64,000 nucleotides of DNA from Prochlorococcus sp. AG-442-B03 (GCA_003212395.1 QCPU01000006.1:1-64000), one strand, 5' to 3'. Shown: positions 7,643 to 16,595, counted from the stretch's first letter. Notes: a model not told the origin generated them from the sequence alone. A program made the numbers and translations.

Positions 7643-8281
7643 ATGAAACTATTAGGTTTAAATTCACCTGAAATATTCATAATATTAATAATTTTGCTTT
7701 CAATTTTAGGTCCAAAAAGAGTTGAAAAAGGTTTCTTATTATTCAAAAAACTATTAAAGTTCCTCTTAAGTAAAGATGAAGATCAAAGTTCAGCAAATTC
7801 AAAAGTAAAACCAGAAGAACCAGAAGAAAGTGAAGTTAAAGAAGAAATAGTAGATGCAGAAGTAAAATCAGAGGAACCAGAAGAAAGTGAAGTTAAAGAA
7901 GAAATAGTAGATGCAGAAGTAAAATCAGAGGAACCAGAAGAAAGTGAAGTTAAAGAAGAAATAGTAGATGCAGAAGTAAAATCAGAGGAACCAGAAGAAA
8001 GTGAAGTTAAAGAAGAAATAGTAGATGCAGAAGTAAAATCAGAGGAACCAGAAGAAAGTGAAGTTAAAGAAGAAATAGTAGATGCAGAAGTAAAATCAGA
8101 GGAACCAGAAGAAAGTGAAGTTAAAGAAGAAATAGTAGATGCAGAAGTAAAATCAGAGGAACCAGAAGAAAGTGAAGTTAAAGAAGAAATAGTAGATGCA
8201 GAAGTAAAATCGATTAAACCTAAAAAAAGAACTGTTAAAGATGAAATAGTAGACGTAGAAGTTGATTCTGATAATAAATAA
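7643..8281 (+). CDS. TatA/TatB-like protein with seven-fold repeat tail
   Basis: A 212-residue protein. Residues 4-24 (LGLNSPEIFIILIILLSILG) plus GPKRVEKG match the TatA/TatB/Hcf106 start: a membrane helix, a G-P hinge and an amphipathic helix. TatA and TatB form the twin-arginine translocase that exports folded proteins. From residue 57 the tail is seven near-identical 19-residue units (EEPEESEVKEEIVDAEVK) and one degenerate unit, all acidic and probably extended or helical. Normal TatB tails are much shorter. It is 47 bases downstream of the secreted protein. A pore role is unproven; it may be a divergent paralogue. Confidence 0.65.
   Translation: MKLLGLNSPEIFIILIILLSILGPKRVEKGFLLFKKLLKFLLSKDEDQSSANSKVKPEEPEESEVKEEIVDAEVKSEEPEESEVKEEIVDAEVKSEEPEESEVKEEIVDAEVKSEEPEESEVKEEIVDAEVKSEEPEESEVKEEIVDAEVKSEEPEESEVKEEIVDAEVKSEEPEESEVKEEIVDAEVKSIKPKKRTVKDEIVDVEVDSDNK
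7811..8266 (+). repeat. Tandem repeat, 57-bp unit, seven near-perfect copies plus one degenerate
   Basis: Units start at 7811, 7868, 7925, 7982, 8039, 8096 and 8153, with a diverged eighth at 8210-8266. The unit is a multiple of three, so copy number changes keep the reading frame of the TatA/B-like gene. Inner copies look identical at DNA level including synonymous positions, which indicates recent expansion or homogenisation by slippage. Copy number in an assembly could be underestimated. Confidence 0.95.
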
Positions 8282-8416
8282 GATATAAATAAATTAAAGA
8301 ATACGAGACAAGCTTGAATCTTAAAATAGGCAAATTTTAAAATAATTTGCTTATTTTTTAATTAAATATAAAAAGTCTTTATTTTTAAAATTTTAATTTG
8401 AATTATAAGAAGCTTG

Positions 8417-8896
8417 TTATGAATCTAAAGCTACTTCTATAGCTGCTATTAAGTTTTCGTCAAACGGTTTAACGTCTGGCTTGAATCTTGCAATTACTTT
8501 ACTATCTTTCCCTATCAGAAACTTCTCGAAATTCCATTCAACATCTCCTTCAGGTTCAACTTTGTTAAGGGTTGTGTATGGTTCTGTGGTGTTGCCTTTG
8601 GCATGAACTTTTTCATAGATCTCAAACTTAACTCCATATTTTGTTGTGCAAAAATCTTTTATTTCTGAAAGAGAGTCTGGTTCTTGTTTTCCGAAATCAT
8701 TACAAGGGAATGCAAGTATTCTTAGGCCTTTATTTGAATATAAATCATATAGCTTTTGAAGATCTTCATACTGAGCAGTATTTCCACAATAACTAGCTAC
8801 ATTAACAACTAAAATTACTTCCCCAGAATATTCCCCTAGTTTTATGGATGATCCGTCTGCGGAAAGAACAGTAGTATTTTGTACGTCAACTTGCAT
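8417..8896 (-). CDS. gpx: Glutathione peroxidase family protein (thiol type)
   Basis: A 159-residue Gpx fold protein that reduces peroxides. The catalytic tetrad is complete with cysteine in place of selenocysteine: C37 (NVASYCGNT), Q71 (GKQEPD), W121 and N122 (VEWNFEKFLIG). The FPCNDFGKQE signature is present. Bacterial Cys-type enzymes often use thioredoxin rather than glutathione as reductant. It is probably cytosolic, as no signal peptide is seen, and useful against photo-oxidative stress. Confidence 0.92.
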   Translation of the reverse strand: MQVDVQNTTVLSADGSSIKLGEYSGEVILVVNVASYCGNTAQYEDLQKLYDLYSNKGLRILAFPCNDFGKQEPDSLSEIKDFCTTKYGVKFEIYEKVHAKGNTTEPYTTLNKVEPEGDVEWNFEKFLIGKDSKVIARFKPDVKPFDENLIAAIEVALDS

Positions 8897-9041
8897 GTCT
8901 AAAAAAAATCACCCCTTGAAGATAGCATTGTATAGACTTTATTGTGTTTAATTTATATGGTGGTTTTAGTTATTTCTTTTATAAGTTTTAATTTTTCATT
9001 TATTTAACCCTTTATAATTAGTATTATTAATCAATTTAAAT

Positions 9042-9284
9042 TTGGACCCCTTAGACCCACTTACTGAAATTATTAATTCCGGTCAAGGTTTTTCACCTGC
9101 AATTGCTTTAGAAAGAATTATTTGGGCAATGATTGGAATCTTTTTTTTAGGAGCGATTTCAAGATCAATGACTAATAGCATACAAAGTCAAAATTGGTTT
9201 GGCAGAAATTTTTTATTTGGTTATTCTAAAGAAAAAAAATTTACAGATGATACATCTTCACAACCTTCTGGTGATGACGAATAA
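9042..9284 (+). CDS. Hypothetical membrane protein, 80 aa
   Basis: The frame begins with TTG at 9042 (MDPLDPLTEIINSGQG). One membrane helix (residues 26-41, ERIIWAMIGIFFLGAIS) is followed by NWFGRNFLFG and an acidic Ser-rich tail. No family is recognised. It ends 11 bases before purT and may be co-transcribed with it. Confidence 0.5.
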   Translation: MDPLDPLTEIINSGQGFSPAIALERIIWAMIGIFFLGAISRSMTNSIQSQNWFGRNFLFGYSKEKKFTDDTSSQPSGDDE

Positions 9285-9295
9285 GTTTTATATAT

Positions 9296-10471
9296 ATGAA
9301 AGAATCAATTTTTTCTAAAAAGAGAATTTTATTGCTTGGTAGCGGCGAGCTTGGAAAAGAATTAGTAATAGAATCCAAAAGATTAGGATTAGAAGTTATA
9401 GCAATTGATCGATATGAAAAAGCACCTGCAATGCAAGTTGCTGATTATTCAAGAGTAATTGATATGGGAGATAAAAATATTTTAAAAAATGTTATAAAAG
9501 AATTTAAGCCTGACTATGTTGTCCCAGAAATAGAGGCACTTTCAATTGAAGCCCTAAAAGAACTAGAGGATGAAGGATTCAATATTGTTCCCAACGCCAG
9601 AACTGTAGAAATTACAATGAATAGAGATAAAATTAGAGACTTAGCTTCTGAGGATTTAAAAATAAAAACTGCAAAGTTTAATTATATTTTTGAATTTGAT
9701 GATTTAGAAAAAAAGGCAGATGAAATTGGATTCCCACTTTTACTTAAGCCTTTAATGAGCTCTTCAGGAAAGGGACAGAGTTTGGTTGCAACAAAAAATG
9801 ATTTACAAAATGCTTGGAAACAGGCACAAGCAAATTCAAGAGGAAAGGTTAAAGGTGTAATTATTGAAGAATTTATTAATTTTGATTTTGAGTTTACTCT
9901 TTTAACTGTAAGAAAAGAAAATGGTGAAAATATTTTTTGTTTACCAATTGGACATCTTCAATCTAATGGAGACTATCAATGTAGTTGGCAACCTATAGAG
10001 ATCAAGGAGTCCTTAATTATTGAAGCTAAGAGAATGACAAGTAGAATATTAAATAACCTTAATGGAGCTGGATTATACGGAGTAGAGTTTTTTATAAAAG
10101 GAAGTGAGGTTATATTTTCAGAATTATCTCCAAGACCACACGACACTGGTATGGTTACATTAGTTAGTCAAAATATTAATGAATTTGAATTACATTTAAG
10201 GGCTTTTTTAAATTTACCAATACCGCGTATCGATCTAATAGAACCCTCTGCAACCAGAGTTATAATCTCTAATCAAGAGTATTTAAATCCTATATATGAG
10301 GGTCTTAATGAAGCATTAGAATTTGAAAAGACTAAAGTGCTTATATTTGGCAAACCACTTTCCAGAAAAGGCAGAAGAATGGGTGTTGTTCTCTCATCAA
10401 ATTCTGACGTTAATTTGGCTAGAAAAAATGCAGATGAAGCTGCTCGTAAAATAAAAGTCAGTACTACGTAA
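9296..10471 (+). CDS. purT: Phosphoribosylglycinamide formyltransferase 2 (formate-dependent)
   Basis: A 391-residue ATP-grasp enzyme of purine synthesis that makes formyl-GAR from GAR, formate and ATP; the E. coli enzyme is 392 residues. The N-terminal dinucleotide-type loop LLGSGELGKELVIE, the ATP-grasp segment LLKPLMSSSGKGQS and the metal/ATP region GLYGVEFFIKGSEVIFSELSPRPHDTGMVT are clear. No purN is visible in this window. It is cytosolic, starts with ATG, and lies 11 bases after a small membrane protein gene. Confidence 0.93.
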   Translation: MKESIFSKKRILLLGSGELGKELVIESKRLGLEVIAIDRYEKAPAMQVADYSRVIDMGDKNILKNVIKEFKPDYVVPEIEALSIEALKELEDEGFNIVPNARTVEITMNRDKIRDLASEDLKIKTAKFNYIFEFDDLEKKADEIGFPLLLKPLMSSSGKGQSLVATKNDLQNAWKQAQANSRGKVKGVIIEEFINFDFEFTLLTVRKENGENIFCLPIGHLQSNGDYQCSWQPIEIKESLIIEAKRMTSRILNNLNGAGLYGVEFFIKGSEVIFSELSPRPHDTGMVTLVSQNINEFELHLRAFLNLPIPRIDLIEPSATRVIISNQEYLNPIYEGLNEALEFEKTKVLIFGKPLSRKGRRMGVVLSSNSDVNLARKNADEAARKIKVSTT

Positions 10472-10564
10472 ATATTAAATAAAAATTAAAAAAAAAATAC
10501 TTATTTCCTTTGTTTTTATTCTATGTCTCTTTAGGTATTATTTGAGTATGTTCTTTATTTCGAA

Positions 10565-10768
10565 ATGATAGAAAATTATAAAGGTTGGGACATAACTTTA
10601 AATTGGGATAATAATAAATATTATCTCGAGAGGGATACTACTAAAAGTAAATTTTTTAATCAAAAGGATAAATGGATTGGTGTTCACTTAAATGGTGAAA
10701 AAATCTATGGTTCTTCTCTAAAAGAAATTAGGCATATTATTGATTATCCTAGTTTGCATGCAAAGTAG
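10565..10768 (+). CDS. Hypothetical protein, 67 aa
   Basis: A small soluble protein rich in Trp, Tyr and charged residues (YKGWDITLNWDNNKYYLERD, then KWIGVHLNGEKIYGSSLKEI), suggesting a compact beta-sheet domain. No known family was recognised. The ATG start and clean stop precede a convergent small membrane protein. Confidence 0.5.
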   Translation: MIENYKGWDITLNWDNNKYYLERDTTKSKFFNQKDKWIGVHLNGEKIYGSSLKEIRHIIDYPSLHAK

Positions 10769-10781
10769 GATAAAAATTTTT

Positions 10782-10943
10782 TTACTTATCCTGATTATTT
10801 TCCTTATCTTCTATAAGTTCATTAGCAAGTTTTCTTAAATCTCCCTTAATCGAGACCCATGTAAAGGCGATTATAAAAATTGAAGCAGATATTGCAACAG
10901 TGATTTTTTCGACAGGGGACATTCCAAGTGCAATAGCAAACAT
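10782..10943 (-). CDS. Small single-helix membrane protein, 53 aa
   Basis: A minus-strand frame from ATG at 10943 to TAA at 10782-10784. It begins MFAIALGMSPVEKITVAIS, has one hydrophobic helix to about residue 31 and a charged Lys/Glu/Asn tail (KGDLRKLANELIEDKENN). Start could also be the Met at codon 8. No family is recognised. It sits in an otherwise empty gap, and its topology is that of many small thylakoid or plasma-membrane proteins. Confidence 0.5.
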   Translation of the reverse strand: MFAIALGMSPVEKITVAISASIFIIAFTWVSIKGDLRKLANELIEDKENNQDK

Positions 10944-11106
10944 TTCAAACCAAATACTAATTTTTTATTATATTGAATTTTTTTAAATAGTTAGAATCAA
11001 ATTTTTTTTTGCAATGATATTTAATTATTGAAAATATAATAAATAAAATTAATTTACTTATTTATTTATTGTTTCTGATTTCAATTTTATTCAGTAAGAT
11101 TAAATT

Positions 11107-11328
11107 ATGGAAAAAAAAAAGTGCCCCCAATGTAAAAATTTAATTTTAAAAACTTCCCCAACATGTTTATATTGTGGCAGACCTAATAAATTTATAACTA
11201 AGGAATACGTAAATAAAAAGTGGAATAAAGATAACAATAAAAATGTAATTGATTATATTTTTATTAATAAGTATCTTGTATTTATTTTATTTCTAATATT
11301 TACAATTGTTATTATTATGTTTAGTTAA
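11107..11328 (+). CDS. Zinc-ribbon protein with C-terminal membrane anchor
   Basis: A 73-residue protein. The N-terminus has two CxxC knuckles (CPQC at residues 6-9 and CLYCG at 20-24), a classic zinc-ribbon fold. A polar linker follows, and residues about 52-72 are a continuous hydrophobic helix at the very end. This tail-anchored layout suggests a membrane-tethered metal-binding module facing the cytoplasm. Partner and role are unknown. Confidence 0.65.
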   Translation: MEKKKCPQCKNLILKTSPTCLYCGRPNKFITKEYVNKKWNKDNNKNVIDYIFINKYLVFILFLIFTIVIIMFS

Positions 11329-11342
11329 ATAACATCAATTAA

Positions 11343-13949
11343 TCACTCTATTATTGCATCTAATACTTCTTTAGTATTTGTTGATAGTTTATTTTTTTTA
11401 ATCTGCTTTATTGTTTCTAACATATTATTTTTGTAAGGGTCTGAATAATAATTGTATCTACTAAATACTTTCACAAATCGGGAAATTACGATTGGATTTA
11501 ATTTATCAAAGTCAATTATCTTTTTTGCAATATATTTATAACCAGAACCATCTATTGCATGAAAAGTACTATTTCTTGTTACGAAAGTATTTAATATAGC
11601 TCTTAAAGTGTTTGGTGATTTTGAATCAAAAAACTTATTTTCAAATAATTTTTCAATGCTGTTTGTTTTTTCATCAATTTCTATAGATGCATTGAATGAG
11701 AACCAACTATCCAAAACGACACTATTATTTTTCCATTTATTGAAGAATATATTTGAAATAATTTTTCTTTCAGGACAATTAATCCTACTGAAAGAATTCA
11801 ATGCAGCTTTTGCTAGCGTCATCGAATTACTATCGACATAATTAATTATTTTGCATTTAATTTCCTCATCATTACCGTGTAAGAGTAGTTTCCAAATAGT
11901 TTCGATTAGTTTTCTTTCATTTTTACCTTCTGGCCAGACTTTATCTAGATTTTTCTCTATTTCTTGGAGCTTAAAATATAATTCTTCTTTTAATTTGGTA
12001 CCGAATAAATTATTTAATTCGTCAATAGTTTTATATATCTTTAAAGGATCTATATTTTCCATCTCTGATTCAAATTCAGCAAATGTCGGAATACTTAGTA
12101 ATTCTGATAAGAGAGACAAATTTAAATCTTTATTTTTTATAAATGATATTAAAGTGCTTATTAATTTATTTTCAACTTTGTGATCTGGCTTTTCATCTAA
12201 TCTGCACAAAATTATTTTTTTAAATAATTCTCTTACAGTATTAGATAGTGTAAAAAAATCTTTTTCATATTTTAAGATTAAAAATTTTTCATCCAAGGTA
12301 GTGTCAGATTTCCAATCAACTGGTGAAGAGAATTCGCGAAAATAACTTACTAAAGGGATTTGGAGGTGAGATCTAACATTCCTAAAAGTAAATTCTTGTT
12401 TTATTGTTTTTAAAACAACTGTTTTTTCTATTGTTTTATTGTCTCCGAAAAATATAGCCAGATTTATAGGAATTATTAGAGGTAAATCATTATATGGGTT
12501 CTTCTTTATTGGATTACTTTGAGAGGCTTCAATTGTGAGTTTTTCGTCTGTTTGATCCCAGATTCTCTTGAATGTTACTTTTGGTGTACCATTTTGCTTG
12601 TACCAGACTTTGAATTCTTCAGGATCAATTTCTTTATTATGCTCTAAAATTTTATCGATAAATTGGTCTATTGTTGCTGCCTTCCCATCATATGTTGAGA
12701 TGTAATTACTAAATCCTTTATAGAAATTTTCATCTTTTACAAGCTTGTTAAGCATTCTAATTATTTCTGATCCTTTTTCGTATATCGTGGTCGTGTAGAA
12801 ATTGTCTATTTCTTGGTATCTTTCTGGCATTACAGGATGCGATGTTGGACCGGAATCCTCTCTAAATTGATTTCTTCTAAGAAATTTTGCATCCTCAAGT
12901 CTCTTGATTTCATGATTATGAAGGTCTGCTGTGAACTGTTGATCTCTGAAGACTGTTAAACCCTCTTTAAGAGATAATTGAAACCAATCCCTACAAGTCA
13001 CTCTATTACCCGTCCAATTATGGAAGTATTCATGGGCGATTACACCCTCTATTCTCTCTAATTCCTCATCAGTTGTTGTTTCGGAATTAGCAAGTATTAG
13101 TTTTGAGTTGAAAATATTGAGACTTTTATTTTCCATTGCTCCCATATTAAAGTGCCTGATTGCAACTATATTGAACAATGACAAATCGTATTCAAGGTTA
13201 TATTTATCTTCGTCCCATCTCATGGATTTCTGTAAGGAACCTATTGCATGTTGGACATATTTTTCATCACCATACTCAACATAAATATTTATTTTTACTT
13301 TTTTATTCGATTTTGTTATGAAATTATCTTTTACACAATTAAGTTTACCCGCTACCAATGCAAATAGATATGAGGGTTTCGGATATGGGTCTTCCCAAAT
13401 TATTTCATGTCGATTATTTGTAAGATCATTTTCTTTTACAATGTTACCATTTGAAAGTAAAACGGGATAATCATTCTTATCGGCCTCAATTCTAACAGTG
13501 TATTTGCTTAGGATATCAGGCCTATCAGAGTGAAAACTTATTCTCCTAAATCCTTCTGCCTCACATTGCGTAGTTATAATTCCATTACTCTCATACATTC
13601 CTAAAAGGGATATATTTTCCTTTGGTTTAATTATTCCTTCTATTTTTAATAAAAAATTATCTTTATTTATATTTTTAATTTTTAAGTTATTTTTTTGCTG
13701 TTTGTAGTATTCCTCTTCTAGTAATGAGTCATCTATAAATATTTTCTTTATTAATATATCCGTACCATCAAGAATTAGATTTCTGGTATTCTTATTTTTT
13801 TTTACCAATTTTAGTTTGGTCGTGACATTTACAGCATTTTTCTTAATTACGAAGTCCAAAAAGATTTCTGGAATTTCATAATCAAAAACTTTGTAATCTT
13901 CAAGTTTTACATATCTTGAAATATTCTTTTGGTTTATTGGATTGTTCAT
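11343..13949 (-). CDS. pepN: Aminopeptidase N (M1 family, E. coli PepN type)
   Basis: An 868-residue zinc metallopeptidase that removes N-terminal residues from peptides in the cytosol. The substrate-binding GAMEN motif is at 270-274 and the zinc site HEYFHNWTGNRV at 306-317 (H306, E307, H310), with the third ligand E329 in LKEGLTVFRDQQF. The long C-terminal helical region matches PepN of E. coli (870 residues). The nearest upstream gene on the same strand, a possible ATT-started secreted protein, ends 48 bases away. Confidence 0.95.
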   Translation of the reverse strand: MNNPINQKNISRYVKLEDYKVFDYEIPEIFLDFVIKKNAVNVTTKLKLVKKNKNTRNLILDGTDILIKKIFIDDSLLEEEYYKQQKNNLKIKNINKDNFLLKIEGIIKPKENISLLGMYESNGIITTQCEAEGFRRISFHSDRPDILSKYTVRIEADKNDYPVLLSNGNIVKENDLTNNRHEIIWEDPYPKPSYLFALVAGKLNCVKDNFITKSNKKVKINIYVEYGDEKYVQHAIGSLQKSMRWDEDKYNLEYDLSLFNIVAIRHFNMGAMENKSLNIFNSKLILANSETTTDEELERIEGVIAHEYFHNWTGNRVTCRDWFQLSLKEGLTVFRDQQFTADLHNHEIKRLEDAKFLRRNQFREDSGPTSHPVMPERYQEIDNFYTTTIYEKGSEIIRMLNKLVKDENFYKGFSNYISTYDGKAATIDQFIDKILEHNKEIDPEEFKVWYKQNGTPKVTFKRIWDQTDEKLTIEASQSNPIKKNPYNDLPLIIPINLAIFFGDNKTIEKTVVLKTIKQEFTFRNVRSHLQIPLVSYFREFSSPVDWKSDTTLDEKFLILKYEKDFFTLSNTVRELFKKIILCRLDEKPDHKVENKLISTLISFIKNKDLNLSLLSELLSIPTFAEFESEMENIDPLKIYKTIDELNNLFGTKLKEELYFKLQEIEKNLDKVWPEGKNERKLIETIWKLLLHGNDEEIKCKIINYVDSNSMTLAKAALNSFSRINCPERKIISNIFFNKWKNNSVVLDSWFSFNASIEIDEKTNSIEKLFENKFFDSKSPNTLRAILNTFVTRNSTFHAIDGSGYKYIAKKIIDFDKLNPIVISRFVKVFSRYNYYSDPYKNNMLETIKQIKKNKLSTNTKEVLDAIIE

Positions 13950-13997
13950 CTTTAAAAAAGTTAAGAAGTTAAAAAATCTAGAATACTTATTTGGAAA

Positions 13998-14363
13998 TTA
14001 TAAGCTTGGCTTATTATCTTCTGTATCACAAAAATGTGTTTTAATCTCTCCAGAAGGTAGTATTTCGTATAAGAAGGGATTATTAATATCAAGCGATCCG
14101 TCCTTATTAAATTGGTACCTCCAGTCCCATTTTTTATCTGTAAAGGAAATATAATCTTTTCTTAGAGAATATGGAAGCATAAGCTTTTTTTTATTCCAAT
14201 TAATATTTATAAACGCTCCTGGCTTTAACTCAGATATCTTTTCTACTATGGAAAAGTCACCATTAATATTATTTCTCATCACAAGATTAAGCTTTGAATT
14301 TTCACATAAATAGCTACTATTTATAGCTAATAAAAGTACTGAGGTAATAAAAAATGAATGAAT
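13998..14363 (-). CDS. Secreted hypothetical protein with a probable ATT start
   Basis: The shortest standard-start version begins with GTG at 14282 or ATG at 14279 and gives a 93-94-residue protein without an export signal. The frame stays open upstream to a TAG, and the added part reads HSFFITSVLLLAINSSYLC, a clear signal peptide. No ATG, GTG or TTG lies in that extension. ATT at 14361-14363 is preceded by AAGGAG with an eight-base spacer, so ATT is the most plausible start (121 aa). The mature part is Trp- and Lys-rich, function unknown. A mutated start with loss of export is the alternative. Confidence 0.6.
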   Translation of the reverse strand: MHSFFITSVLLLAINSSYLCENSKLNLVMRNNINGDFSIVEKISELKPGAFININWNKKKLMLPYSLRKDYISFTDKKWDWRYQFNKDGSLDINNPFLYEILPSGEIKTHFCDTEDNKPSL

Positions 14364-14434
14364 CTTTTGAGCTCCTTTTAAAGTAGATCTACTTTCAAGC
14401 TAATTGACTTAATTAAAAATCTTTTTGGATTGAT

Positions 14435-15157
14435 TTAAATCATAATAGATTGCATACACTTTAGATCTACAAGATTACAATCTAATTCCTCTTCATAATC
14501 CTGAACTGAAATAAAATTATTTAAAAAACCTGAATATTTTGCATCTCCGCCAATAGTACTTGAAAGTATATATTTTGGATTGAATTTGTTAATCAATTTT
14601 GGAATTACATCAGCACCTTTTACAAAAGAACCTACTAGGGGTAATTCTAAATTTTTTGTAGGAGTAATGACTGCATCAAGACTTTGATTGTTTAAATTTT
14701 CATCAAGATATCCATGGGGTTCTATATAAAACCCATTATCTTGATCGTCTTTAACAATATATCCGTTTTCTATTTGTGGCACTGGAGCCCCAGAAGTTGC
14801 TTCAAAACTTAAATTAAAATGATTTATCTTTTCAGTTGGCTTAAGCACTTTAATTGAACTAAAACCAATTTTTTTTAATGTTTCAAAAGCACTTTTAGGG
14901 CAAATTATAGGAATATCCTTTCTGAACATTTCCAATGTTGGAACATGACAGTGGTCAGGTAATCCTTGGGTTAACAAAATAATATCTATTTTTTTATCTA
15001 TTGAAATTTCTTCTTCTAATGATCCTTTAAAAAACCACTCACCTGGAGGAAAGATTAAATCTCCTTTGAGCCAAGGATCAATAATTAAATTGGTTTTTTT
15101 AAATTTTATAAGCCAACCATTTGAACCAAGGTAGGTCGCTTCAAAAGTCATTATCAA
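14435..15157 (-). CDS. MBL-fold metallo-hydrolase-like protein
   Basis: A 240-residue metallo-beta-lactamase-fold protein of the UlaG/Lactamase_B_2-like branch: LGSNGWLIKFKKTNLIIDPW at residues 10-29, then LLTQGLPDHCHVPTLEMF in place of the standard H-x-H-x-D-H. The two leading metal-binding His are Gln and Leu, while D-H and a following His remain. As I recall, cyanobacterial and plant homologues also carry TQGL-x-D-H, so this seems a family trait, not damage. Substrate unknown; cytosolic. Confidence 0.75.
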   Translation of the reverse strand: MIMTFEATYLGSNGWLIKFKKTNLIIDPWLKGDLIFPPGEWFFKGSLEEEISIDKKIDIILLTQGLPDHCHVPTLEMFRKDIPIICPKSAFETLKKIGFSSIKVLKPTEKINHFNLSFEATSGAPVPQIENGYIVKDDQDNGFYIEPHGYLDENLNNQSLDAVITPTKNLELPLVGSFVKGADVIPKLINKFNPKYILSSTIGGDAKYSGFLNNFISVQDYEEELDCNLVDLKCMQSIMI

Positions 15158-15217
15158 TTAATTGTTTTATTAGACTATAAGGTAATTTTGGCTTTATCGA
15201 GGAATTACTAATTTAGA

Positions 15218-15520
15218 TTAGTTTGCTTCATTTAAGATTTGAAATGACTTTCTTTTTAGATTAAATATTAAAACTTGATTATCTTTATAACTAATCTCAA
15301 AGTTTTCTTTTTCTAGCATTTGTATTGGTATTAAAGCTAATCCTCCTGTTCCTGAAAATATGATTGGCATGGTGCTATTTTTAGTCCCATTCATTTTTTG
15401 TAAGTCAATAGCTTGAGAAACTATTTTTCTGGCTTTATCAAATCCGTAGTCTTCTATTAATTCAGGCCATAAAAAGTTAACTAATTCATATTTCGAAAAC
15501 TCAATTTGTACTGTTTTCAT
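15218..15520 (-). CDS. Hypothetical protein, 100 aa
   Basis: A soluble protein beginning MKTVQIEFSKYELVNFLWPEL. A Gly-rich central segment (IIFSGTGGLALIPIQML) is flanked by helical and strand-like parts. No known family is recognised. It lies in a run of short minus-strand genes. Confidence 0.5.
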   Translation of the reverse strand: MKTVQIEFSKYELVNFLWPELIEDYGFDKARKIVSQAIDLQKMNGTKNSTMPIIFSGTGGLALIPIQMLEKENFEISYKDNQVLIFNLKRKSFQILNEAN

Positions 15521-15556
15521 TAAAAAATAATAGATATATAGTGATTAATTAATTAC

Positions 15557-15742
15557 TTAATTACTATTTTTAAACCTATCCATGACTAGTTGCAACATAT
15601 CCACTACATCACCATCAGTTAAATTTAAATCCTTTTTTAAATCATTGCAAGTTAAATTCATTTCAAGTGCCGCTTCAGCCATATGATTAACTTTTTGGTT
15701 ATCACCGCCCAATGAAATAAAGGGATTGAAGTTTTCTATCAT
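15557..15742 (-). CDS. Hypothetical protein, 61 aa
   Basis: A small acidic protein with amphipathic helices. The segment MNLTCNDLKKDLNLTDGDVVDMLQLVM looks like a small helical, possibly HTH-like, domain. It has no membrane helix. It precedes the 100-residue hypothetical by 36 bases on the same strand. No family is recognised. Confidence 0.5.
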   Translation of the reverse strand: MIENFNPFISLGGDNQKVNHMAEAALEMNLTCNDLKKDLNLTDGDVVDMLQLVMDRFKNSN

Positions 15743-15849
15743 TTAATACTCGTTGTTACCACCTAGTTCTAGCTAAGAAATAATTAATTATCATTTATTG
15801 ATACAGAAGCTTATAAATATGTTATTTAATATTTAGAAAGTTTTTATTT

Positions 15850-16230
15850 TTAAACTAGAGATATTGATATACCTTTTGATATCAATGCGAATCTTCTTGC
15901 TCTGACTAGTAAAGGAAATATCAAATTTGTTCGTTTATTTGATTTAAACACTTTAGAAAGTAACAAAAGTAAACTACTTGAGGGATTATTTATCTGTCTG
16001 CAAATAGTATTAATTGCATCTGCTCCATGAAAGATATCTTCATCTTTCAGGAGAATAGCTCCTTTATCTAGGTCATAACCTTTCTCTAGGAGGCATTTAA
16101 TTAGAGTTAAATTCTTACGACCATCAAGAATTTTAATATTATTTATCTTGCTTTTGATCTCAAGTAGCTCAGCAAAATGATTGCAGAATGGGCATTCTCC
16201 ATCATAAATAAAGGTATAGTCGGAAGTCAT
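15850..16230 (-). CDS. DCC-family thiol-disulfide oxidoreductase-like protein (DUF393)
   Basis: I use the Met at 16230 (MTSDYTFIYDGECPFC) because the 17 residues added by the Met at 16281 have no family counterpart. The motif YDGECPFC with C13 and C16 defines the DCC/DUF393 family, thioredoxin-like proteins thought to have redox activity. A later segment ILKDEDIFHGADAINTIC matches the family core. The 126-residue length is normal. The C-terminus is Arg-rich. Partner unknown. Confidence 0.75.
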   Translation of the reverse strand: MTSDYTFIYDGECPFCNHFAELLEIKSKINNIKILDGRKNLTLIKCLLEKGYDLDKGAILLKDEDIFHGADAINTICRQINNPSSSLLLLLSKVFKSNKRTNLIFPLLVRARRFALISKGISISLV

Positions 16231-16433
16231 TAGAAATAAAAACAGTTTTGATGGTCTTAAAGTGAGCCAACAAAATAGCAATGCCTCGATAATAAAACAA
16301 ATAATAAAAATTTTGTGGATTTTTTATAAAGGGATAGTTAAAGGATTCTAATAATTACGAAGAAATGTCTCAATATAGGTATATTTTTCATAAAAATCTG
16401 TATGCTAACTCGGAGATATTATATTTAAAAATC

Positions 16434-16571
16434 ATGAATTTATTAGCTTCTTTTGCTTTAGGTGGTTTCAATCCATGGGCAGCAGGCTTTGGAATTGGAT
16501 CTTTAGTCCTTTTTGGTCTTGTTGGTCTTGTGGCGGGTCCAAACCTAAAGAATTTTGACCCTGATGCATAA
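16434..16571 (+). CDS. Small Gly-rich membrane protein with its own terminator, 45 aa
   Basis: I prefer ATG at 16434 to the in-frame ATG at 16365, since the shorter product (MNLLASFALGGFNPWAAGFG...) is a compact single-helix protein and the extra 23 residues look like leader sequence. The helix is Gly-rich (residues 16-36) and the tail ends NLKNFDPDA. A strong intrinsic terminator follows 24 bases after the stop, which suggests a well-expressed monocistronic transcript. I suspect a thylakoid or photosystem-associated peptide but cannot name it. Confidence 0.55.
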   Translation: MNLLASFALGGFNPWAAGFGIGSLVLFGLVGLVAGPNLKNFDPDA

Positions 16572-16595
16572 ATCATCATATTTAATATAGATTTT

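Noticed and set aside
7811..8266. Direct repeats considered as a CRISPR array
   Set aside because: The 57-bp units are contiguous with no spacers and lie in one long reading frame, so this is a coding tandem repeat.
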